Assembly: GCA_902782895.1 (NCBI GenBank)
Contig: CACZPA010000012.1
Span: forward strand, 1-6,215
Reading direction: 5' to 3'
Source: an uncultured Eubacteriales bacterium
Lineage (GTDB): Bacteria > Bacillota > Clostridia > Lachnospirales > Bianqueaceae
Length of the DNA stretch: 6,215 bases
The position numbers and the translations under genes are program-made. The notes under the pieces were generated by a model, which saw only the letters and a list, made by a program, of their open reading frames with translations, made no database searches and was not told where the DNA came from. Below, in pieces: positions 1-5,235 of this stretch (its first letter is position 1; the number at the start of each line of letters is the position of its first letter).

Positions 1-75
1 GACGAATTCTCCTATGCGCGGTCCGAAGCGGTCAGCGACGAGGCAGATGAGGATTTCGCGACGTTTACGGTCTAA
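1..75 (+). CDS. C-terminal tail of an unidentified upstream protein (5' end outside window)
   Basis: Frame 1 is open from the first base to a TAA at 73-75 and gives 24 residues. The tail is strongly acidic, with eight Asp/Glu against one Arg, and ends in FATFTV. Such a short tail identifies no family. The case for a real gene end is the junction: the stop codon lies against the ribosome binding site of the helicase gene, leaving 12 nt between the two reading frames, which is typical of co-transcribed and translationally coupled genes. Helicases like the downstream one are often preceded by an ATPase or TerB-N-domain gene. That would make this tail part of such a partner, but nothing in these 24 residues proves it. 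Confidence 0.6.
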   Translation, partial: DEFSYARSEAVSDEADEDFATFTV

Positions 76-90
76 GGAGGCGAAGTTTTG
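74..90 (+). promoter_or_regulatory. Strong Shine-Dalgarno and TTG start of the helicase gene
   Basis: AAGGAGG at 74-80 is followed by a 7-nt spacer and TTG at 88-90. The first two bases of this site belong to the TAA stop of the preceding gene. A near-perfect Shine-Dalgarno at ideal spacing settles the start on TTG; the next in-frame ATG is far downstream, beyond the nucleotide-binding motif. The overlap suggests that ribosomes ending the upstream gene help to initiate this one. Confidence 0.85.
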
Positions 91-2436
91 GACATTTTCG
101 GCAGATACGCACCTTTTATACAGGAATTCATCTACAGGAACCAGTGGCAGAATCTGCGCGGTGTGCAGGTCGCGGCCGGCGACGCGATTTTCAATACCGA
201 GCAGAACGTGCTGCTGTGCGCGTCCACGGCCTCCGGCAAGACAGAAGCGGCTTTCTTCCCGATTCTGACGCTGATGCAGGAGGATCCGCCGGAGTCGGTG
301 GGCTGCCTTTACATCGCGCCGCTGAAGGCCCTGATCAATGACCAGTTCACGCGGCTTAACGATCTCTGCAAGGAAGCGGAGATCCCCGTATGGCATTGGC
401 ACGGGGACGTTTCTCCGTCCCATAAGAAAAAACTGCTGGAGCATCCGTCGGGGATTCTGCAGATTACGCCGGAATCGCTGGAATCGCTGCTTCTGCGCAA
501 ACATGGCGAGATCGCGAAGCTTTTCGGGGATCTGCGTTTTGTCGTGATCGATGAGATCCATTCGCTGCTGCGGGGCGACAGAGGGGGACAGACCTTCTGC
601 CTGATCGAAAGGCTCTCCCGCGCGGCCGGCGTCAATCCGCGGAGAATCGGACTCTCCGCGACGATCGGCGATCCGGGCGAGGCGGGCAGACTGCTCTCGG
701 CAGGGACGGGACGCACGACCTTTATCCCGAAGATCGACGCGAAAGGCATGCAGTGGCGGCTGTCGATGGAGCATTTTTATCTGGCGGACCCGCAGGCGGC
801 CGAGATGGAAAATGTCGCGAAGCTTGCGCCGAAGACTGGCGAGACGCAGCCGCAGGAAGTCCAGCAGCAGGAAGCACCGTCGACGGTTGACGAGCTGCCG
901 CAAAAAGCAGATCAGCCGGACGGTGGCGGGACAGATACCCGTCTGCAGACGGTCGAGGACCTCGAAAAAACGGACGAGGCACCGCTTGCCGCTGACCGCG
1001 GGATCGGATATATTTTTGAGCATACCAAGGGCAAAAAATGCCTTGTTTTCAGCAATTCGCGTGAGGAGTGCGAGGAGGTTACGACGACGCTGCGCCAGTA
1101 CTGCGAGGCGAATCATGAACCGGACCGCTTCCTGATCCATCACGGCAACCTGTCGGTTTCCTATCGACAGACGGCCGAGGAGGAGATGAAGGACGAGGAT
1201 TCCGCGCTGACGACCTGCACAACCGCGACGCTGGAGCTTGGAATCGACATCGGTAAGCTGGAGCGCGCGTTCCAGATCGACGCGCCGTTCACGGTTTCGT
1301 CGTTCCTGCAGCGGATGGGCCGGACCGGCCGCCGTGGAGGCGCGGAGGAAATGTGGTTCGTGATTCGCGAGGAGCATGCCGAGCCGCGCGCGGTCCTGCC
1401 GGAGACGGTTCCGTGGAAGCTTCTGCAGGGCATCGCACTCATCCAGCTCTATCTGGAGGAGCGTTTTGTCGAGCCGCCACGCAAAGGCCGCCTGCCTTAC
1501 AGTCTGCTGTTTCACCAGACGCTGAGCATTCTGGCCTCCCACGGAGAAATGACACCGGCGGAACTGGCCTCCCGTGTCCTGCCCCTGTCGCCCTTTGAAA
1601 ACGTGACAACGGAGGACTTCCGCATTCTGTTGACACATATGCTCGAAGCCGATTATGTCCAGCGGACAGAAAATGACGGTCTGATCGTCGGTCTGGAAGG
1701 CGAGCGCCTCACGAATTCCTTCAAATTCTACGCGGTTTTCAAGGAGAATGAGGAATACAGCGTGCGCTGTGAGTCGCAGGAGCTTGGGACGATCGCCTAT
1801 CCGCCCGTGCTCGGCGACAAGATCGCGCTTGCCGGTCATGTCTGGGTCGTCGAAGAGGTGGACCGCAAGCGGCATCAGGTCTATTGCCACATGGTTAAAG
1901 GCAAGGTCCCGGCGTATTTTGGCGACGTTGCAGGTGACATCCATACGCGGATTCTGGAACGGATGAAGCAGGTGCTCGCAGAGGATACGATGTATCCCTA
2001 TCTGCGCGAAAACGCCCGCGCGCGGCTGCGTACCGCCCGTCTGAACGCGAAGCTTACCAATATGCTGCTGCAGCCTCTTGTTCCGCTCGGCGGCAATATG
2101 TACTGTCTCTTCCCATGGCTTGGCAGCTATGCTTTTCTGGCGCTCGAGCGTTTCCTGCGCCTGCGCTGCAAGAAGCTCGGCCTGAAGGGCTTTGTTTCGC
2201 TGCGTCCGTATTTCATGGAATTCACGATGGGCGTGTCAGAAGAGGAGTTCTGGCAGATCCTGGAAGAAGAAATCAAAAAGCCCCTCGATCCGATGGAACT
2301 GGTTTTCGAGGGGGAGAATCCTGTTTTTGATAAATATGACGATGTCCTGCCCGAGGAGCTGGTCCGGAAGGGCTTCGCGCAAGGCGTGCTGGACGTCGAA
2401 GGTATGCGTAAACGTGTGATGGAGTGGCTCGAGTAA
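88..2436 (+). CDS. DEIH-box superfamily 2 helicase with Lhr-like C-terminal region
   Basis: A 782-aa ATP-dependent nucleic-acid helicase, predicted cytoplasmic, with all core motifs visible. They are motif I ASTASGKT (45-52), motif Ia APLKAL (77-82), motif Ib ITPESL (126-131), motif II DEIH (155-158), motif III SAT (190-192), motif IV CLVFSNSR (318-325), motif V TLELGIDIG (381-389) and motif VI QRMGRTGRRG (408-417). After the second RecA lobe come a probable winged helix (about 470-540), a beta-rich segment (about 545-612) resembling the post-core part of Lhr helicases, and a helical C-terminus. It is about half the length of full E. coli Lhr, so it is a compact relative. Residues about 233-300, between the lobes, are a polar Gln/Glu/Asp/Pro-rich insert. 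It is coupled to the gene before it and convergent with the next. The catalytic motifs are intact, so it is probably active. Substrate and pathway are unknown; a role in a DNA-repair or defence-like cassette is inference. Confidence 0.95.
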   Translation: MDIFGRYAPFIQEFIYRNQWQNLRGVQVAAGDAIFNTEQNVLLCASTASGKTEAAFFPILTLMQEDPPESVGCLYIAPLKALINDQFTRLNDLCKEAEIPVWHWHGDVSPSHKKKLLEHPSGILQITPESLESLLLRKHGEIAKLFGDLRFVVIDEIHSLLRGDRGGQTFCLIERLSRAAGVNPRRIGLSATIGDPGEAGRLLSAGTGRTTFIPKIDAKGMQWRLSMEHFYLADPQAAEMENVAKLAPKTGETQPQEVQQQEAPSTVDELPQKADQPDGGGTDTRLQTVEDLEKTDEAPLAADRGIGYIFEHTKGKKCLVFSNSREECEEVTTTLRQYCEANHEPDRFLIHHGNLSVSYRQTAEEEMKDEDSALTTCTTATLELGIDIGKLERAFQIDAPFTVSSFLQRMGRTGRRGGAEEMWFVIREEHAEPRAVLPETVPWKLLQGIALIQLYLEERFVEPPRKGRLPYSLLFHQTLSILASHGEMTPAELASRVLPLSPFENVTTEDFRILLTHMLEADYVQRTENDGLIVGLEGERLTNSFKFYAVFKENEEYSVRCESQELGTIAYPPVLGDKIALAGHVWVVEEVDRKRHQVYCHMVKGKVPAYFGDVAGDIHTRILERMKQVLAEDTMYPYLRENARARLRTARLNAKLTNMLLQPLVPLGGNMYCLFPWLGSYAFLALERFLRLRCKKLGLKGFVSLRPYFMEFTMGVSEEEFWQILEEEIKKPLDPMELVFEGENPVFDKYDDVLPEELVRKGFAQGVLDVEGMRKRVMEWLE

Positions 2437-2455
2437 GATGTAAATCGGGCGGTTG

Positions 2456-2499
2456 AGCGGCGGACGGTCAGGCGGCGACGGTCAAGCGGCACACTGTCA
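2456..2499. repeat. Three imperfect tandem repeats at the convergent gene junction
   Basis: Three consecutive units share the pattern (A/G)GCGGC..AC.GTCA: 2456-2470 (15 nt), 2471-2484 (14 nt) and 2485-2499 (15 nt). Units 1 and 2 are nearly identical, differing mainly by one extra G; unit 3 is more diverged. The third unit ends exactly on the TCA that forms the stop codon of the minus-strand aldolase gene. The array fills most of the 60-nt gap between the helicase stop and the aldolase stop. No hairpin with a T-tract is visible, so it does not look like a normal terminator. It may be a remnant of slippage duplication. Confidence 0.6.
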
Positions 2500-3555
2500 G
2501 AGAATCTCCAGCAGTGCCGCGACGTCCTCTTCCTGTGTCGCCCAGCTGGTGCAGAAGCGGATCACGGTATGATCGGTGTCATAGCGCTCCATATAGCCGT
2601 AATTGAACTTTTCACCCAGCGTCGGCAGGTCCGCGTCCGGATAGACGCAGAAGATCTGATTGGTCGGGGAGTCGATATACAGCGGCAGACCGCGCTCGAT
2701 CAGTTTCGCGCGGATGCGCTGCGCGTAATCGACGACTTTCTTGCCGAGCTGCTCATACAGCAGGACGCCGGGCTGCGGCGCGACACCGTCCACGCCGAAC
2801 ATCGCTCCGAACTGAACACCGAGAATGCGGCCCTTCGCGAGCAGCGCGCCATGCTGCTTGATCAGTGTGAAAAAACCGGGAATCAGGTCCCGATGCGGCA
2901 GTACGACCGCCTCACCAAAGAGCAGTCCGCACTTGGTTCCGCCGATATAGAAGATGTCCGTCAGGGACGCGAGATCCTGCAAGGAGACATCGTTGGCATC
3001 GGATCCGAGTGCATAGGCAAGCCGTGCTCCGTCCACGTACAGCAGCAGATCGTACTGCTTGCAGACTTCGTGAATCGCTGCAAGCTCTGTGCGGGAGTAC
3101 AGCGTGCCGAATTCCGTCGGCTGGGACAGATATACCATGCCTGGCTGGACCATATGATCGCGGACTTCATTGTCATAATGAGCGGCTGCCAGACCGCGGA
3201 TCGCTTCGTCTGTGATTTTGCCATCCTGCGCGGGCAGCGTCAGCACTTTATGTCCGCCCGCCTCGATCGCACCGGCTTCGTGTACGGCGATATGGCCGGA
3301 TTCCGCAGCGATGACGCCTTGATAGGGACGCAGCAGACAGGTGATCACAAGCGCGTTGGTCTGCGTACCGCCGATCAGGAACTTCACCGCTCCGTCCGGA
3401 CAGCCGCAGGCGCGCAGGATCGCTGCTTCAGCGGCCGCGGTATACGGATCGGCACCGTAGCCGTCGGTCGATTCCATATTGGTACGGACAAGCGCGTCCA
3501 GAACGGCCGGATGCGCGCCTTCCATATAGTCGGATGAAAAGGGCAGTCGTCTCAT
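2497..3555 (-). CDS. ltaE: Low-specificity L-threonine aldolase family protein (PLP enzyme)
   Basis: A 352-aa cytoplasmic fold-type I pyridoxal-phosphate enzyme. The family cleaves L-threonine or L-allo-threonine to glycine and acetaldehyde, and some members act on other beta-hydroxy amino acids. Expected features are present: a phosphate-binding loop IGGTQTN (61-67), the GHIAVHEAGA segment (87-96) that places a histidine over the cofactor ring, YVDGARLA (173-180) with Asp175 for the pyridine nitrogen, and YIGGTKCG (203-210) with Lys208 as the Schiff-base lysine. Length matches the family (about 330-360 aa). The ATG at 3555 has AGGAG at 3568-3564 with an 8-nt spacer. It lies 48 nt downstream of hom on the same strand, so it may be read from the hom promoter, linking threonine synthesis with conversion to glycine. 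That AT-rich gap has a TATAAA but no matching -35. Stereospecificity cannot be read from the sequence; related PLP lyases are the main alternative. Confidence 0.92.
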   Translation of the reverse strand: MRRLPFSSDYMEGAHPAVLDALVRTNMESTDGYGADPYTAAAEAAILRACGCPDGAVKFLIGGTQTNALVITCLLRPYQGVIAAESGHIAVHEAGAIEAGGHKVLTLPAQDGKITDEAIRGLAAAHYDNEVRDHMVQPGMVYLSQPTEFGTLYSRTELAAIHEVCKQYDLLLYVDGARLAYALGSDANDVSLQDLASLTDIFYIGGTKCGLLFGEAVVLPHRDLIPGFFTLIKQHGALLAKGRILGVQFGAMFGVDGVAPQPGVLLYEQLGKKVVDYAQRIRAKLIERGLPLYIDSPTNQIFCVYPDADLPTLGEKFNYGYMERYDTDHTVIRFCTSWATQEEDVAALLEIL

Positions 3556-3603
3556 GCGGGAATCTCCTGTTTGACTTTTATAATGGAATATGGAATAATC
3601 TGA

Positions 3604-4899
3604 TTACAGAACACGGATGATCGAAGCGATCTCGCGAATTGCGGGAGAGGTCTTAAAGACGTCCGTCGCGGCCTTGATGTGGCGCTCGTGAATCGGGCTC
3701 GTGATGATGACAAGCTCCGAATCGGCATCATTGATCTTGCTCTTCTGGATGATCTGCTGGATCGAAACAGAGTTGTTGCCGAAAACGCCCGCGACCGAAG
3801 CCAGAACGCCGGGACGGTCTTCCACGATCATGCGGATGTAGTAGCTGGAGACGGTATCGTCGATGGTTTTCACCGGCAGAGAGCGGAACACGCTGTCCCG
3901 CGCGACGCTGGAAGCATGGCTTGCCTGATGGCGCGCGATTGTGAAAATATCACTGACAGCGGAGCTTGCCGTCGGCAGCTGTCCCGCGCCGCGTCCGTAG
4001 AACATCACGTCGCCGACCGCGTCGCCGTGGACAAAGATCGCATTGTAGGAATCCGTCACGGATGCCAGCGGATGATCTTCCGGAATCAGTGTCGGATGTA
4101 CACGGACCTCCACGCCGTCTTCTGTATTGCGCGCCACGCCGAGCAGCTTGATCACCCAGCCGAGAGCGGCGGCGTACGAAATATCCCTTGAGGTTACTTT
4201 GGTGATGCCTTCTGTATAAACATTCGAGAGCGTAACCTTGGTATGGAAAGCGATCTGTGCCATGATCGCGATCTTGCGGGCCGCGTCGAAGCCTTCCACA
4301 TCGTTGGTCGGATCCGGCTCTGCGTAACCAAGCCGCATGGCCTCAGCCAGCGCCGGTTCGTAATCCATACCTTCCTTGGTCATCTTGGTCAGGATGAAAT
4401 TCGTCGTACCGTTGACAATACCGGTGATCTCCGTGATTTCATTGGCTGCAAGACTGTTGAGCAGCGGATTGATGATCGGAATGCCACCGGCGACGGAAGC
4501 TTCATACCGGAGCTCGCAGCCGTTTGTTTCCGCTGTCTCGATCAGCTCGCTGCCGTGCGCCGCGATAAGGTCTTTGTTGGCGGTTACGACGCTCTTGCCG
4601 GCTTCAAACGCCTTGCGGATGTAGGTGAAAGCGGGTTCGATGCCGCCCATCACCTCAACAACGATCCGGATCGACGGATCATTCAGGATTTCGTCATAAT
4701 TGTCCGTCAGGACAGAAGGATCACTGACCTTGGAAACATGCTTGGCCGGGGTTCGGACGAGGATTTTAGAGATATTGATATTGGTGTTGAGCTTCTGCAT
4801 CATCATGGGGGCCTGCTTCTGCAGCACCTTGTAGATGCCTTCACCGACGGTACCGAGACCGAGCAGTGCAATGTTGATCTGCTTGCTGTCCTGTGTCAT
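3604..4899 (-). CDS. hom: Homoserine dehydrogenase with C-terminal ACT domain
   Basis: A 431-aa cytoplasmic enzyme that reduces L-aspartate-4-semialdehyde to L-homoserine with NAD(P)H, at the branch point to threonine and methionine. The N-terminal Rossmann fold shows GLGTVGEG (14-21) and TANKDL (106-111). The catalytic domain has EASVAGGIPI (133-142), GTTNFIL (164-170) and the family signature running from Ala187 through GYAEPDP to GFDAARK, with Asp205 and Lys209 as the conserved catalytic pair. A C-terminal ACT domain (about 353-431, starting YYIRMIVEDRPGVLASVAG) suggests feedback control by threonine, as known for this architecture. The length is normal. The ATG at 4899 was chosen because AAAGGA lies 9 nt before it (4914-4909). 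The frame can be extended to a TTG at 4965, but that codon lies upstream of the promoter -35. The ATG at 4920 (MKKGLSQ) has no ribosome binding site. It is probably co-transcribed with the downstream aldolase gene and divergent from the 77-aa gene. Confidence 0.96.
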   Translation of the reverse strand: MTQDSKQINIALLGLGTVGEGIYKVLQKQAPMMMQKLNTNINISKILVRTPAKHVSKVSDPSVLTDNYDEILNDPSIRIVVEVMGGIEPAFTYIRKAFEAGKSVVTANKDLIAAHGSELIETAETNGCELRYEASVAGGIPIINPLLNSLAANEITEITGIVNGTTNFILTKMTKEGMDYEPALAEAMRLGYAEPDPTNDVEGFDAARKIAIMAQIAFHTKVTLSNVYTEGITKVTSRDISYAAALGWVIKLLGVARNTEDGVEVRVHPTLIPEDHPLASVTDSYNAIFVHGDAVGDVMFYGRGAGQLPTASSAVSDIFTIARHQASHASSVARDSVFRSLPVKTIDDTVSSYYIRMIVEDRPGVLASVAGVFGNNSVSIQQIIQKSKINDADSELVIITSPIHERHIKAATDVFKTSPAIREIASIIRVL

Positions 4900-4932
4900 T
4901 TGACTCAGTCCTTTCTTCATCAAGGTGGATTT

Positions 4933-4940
4933 ATTATAAT
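4933..4940 (+). promoter_or_regulatory. Palindromic -10 giving a plus-strand TATAAT for the divergent gene
   Basis: ATTATAAT at 4933-4940 is its own reverse complement, so it contains TATAAT on the plus strand (4935-4940) as well as on the minus strand (4938-4933). Plus-strand transcription would start near 4947, about 40 nt before the ATG at 4989. The region where a plus-strand -35 should lie (about 4912-4917, TTTCTT) is a poor match, and the good TTGACT at 4900-4905 is 29 nt from the -10, too far. Activity in this direction is therefore plausible but weaker than for hom. Confidence 0.45.
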
Positions 4941-4961
4941 ACAGAAAGAGACGGAATTCAA
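4933..4961 (-). promoter_or_regulatory. Sigma-70/SigA-type promoter of hom
   Basis: Read on the minus strand, TTGAAT (4961-4956, four of six consensus bases) is followed after exactly 17 nt by TATAAT (4938-4933, a perfect -10). Transcription would begin near 4926 and give a leader of roughly 27 nt before the hom ATG at 4899. That is too short for a T-box or peptide-type threonine attenuator, so control of hom is more likely at initiation or through the ACT domain of the enzyme. Confidence 0.8.
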
Positions 4962-4988
4962 GCAAATATATGCAGAAAGAGGCAAGTT

Positions 4989-5222
4989 ATGTCTATTTTC
5001 AGCCATTTTAAGAGTATGAAAAAACACGCGGTAAAGGAGTGGGACCGGGAGCATCTGAAGCCGGTCGTTCTCTCCAGCATCTGCACAGGGGAGAAAACAG
5101 CCGGGTTTGAAGACGAAGCGGGACACTTCCACGCCGTCATGCTGGTCCGCAGCCCGGAAGAGCTGAAGGCTTTTGCCGACGAATACGGGATCGACGTGGA
5201 TTCGATCCAGATCCGGTACTGA
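4989..5222 (+). CDS. Small 77-aa protein of unknown function
   Basis: A soluble-looking 77-residue protein with no signal peptide and no membrane segment. The ATG at 4989 has AAAGAGG at 4976-4982 with a 6-nt spacer. The same frame extends back to a GTG at 4893, but that start lies inside the 5' end of hom and before the divergent promoter, so it is rejected. The N-terminus is basic (several Lys/His among residues 7-24). The middle, VVLSSICTGEKTAGF (26-40), has the only cysteine (Cys32) and looks like a conserved core. Residues 48-68 (HAVMLVRSPEELKAFADEYGI) look like a strand followed by a helix. From memory only, short Clostridia proteins with a similar SICTGE..AGF core exist and are sometimes labelled aspartate dehydrogenase, which is implausible at this length. 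The gene ends 13 nt before the methyltransferase gene, so the two are probably one operon. Function is unknown. Confidence 0.8.
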   Translation: MSIFSHFKSMKKHAVKEWDREHLKPVVLSSICTGEKTAGFEDEAGHFHAVMLVRSPEELKAFADEYGIDVDSIQIRY

Positions 5223-5235
5223 AGAGGGCAGAACC

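Noticed and set aside
2486..2520. Inverted repeat GCGGCAC (2486-2492) and GTGCCGC (2514-2520) as a terminator
   Set aside because: The loop is about 21 nt, no T-tract follows on either strand, and half of it lies inside the aldolase coding region.
2569..3537. A 322-codon open frame on the plus strand opposite the threonine-aldolase gene
   Set aside because: It has no recognisable domain and lies entirely antisense to a gene with clear catalytic motifs. Long antisense frames are expected where GC-rich codon bias removes stops.
3577..3605. A separate promoter for the aldolase gene, with TATAAA on the minus strand at 3582-3577
   Set aside because: The sequence 17 nt upstream (AATCAG) does not resemble a -35; read-through from hom is simpler.
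4900..4965. A 22-residue N-terminal extension of hom starting at TTG 4965
   Set aside because: The start codon would lie upstream of the -35 element and so outside the transcript; AAAGGA before the ATG at 4899 marks the real start.
4970..5011. A 13-codon upstream mini-ORF (ATG at 4970) overlapping the start of the 77-aa gene
   Set aside because: It has no ribosome binding site of its own, its sequence contains the Shine-Dalgarno of the real gene, and it has no amino-acid bias suggesting a leader peptide.
4243..5019. A 258-codon plus-strand frame opposite the hom N-terminus
   Set aside because: It is antisense to conserved homoserine dehydrogenase motifs, crosses the divergent promoter and overlaps the better supported 77-aa gene.
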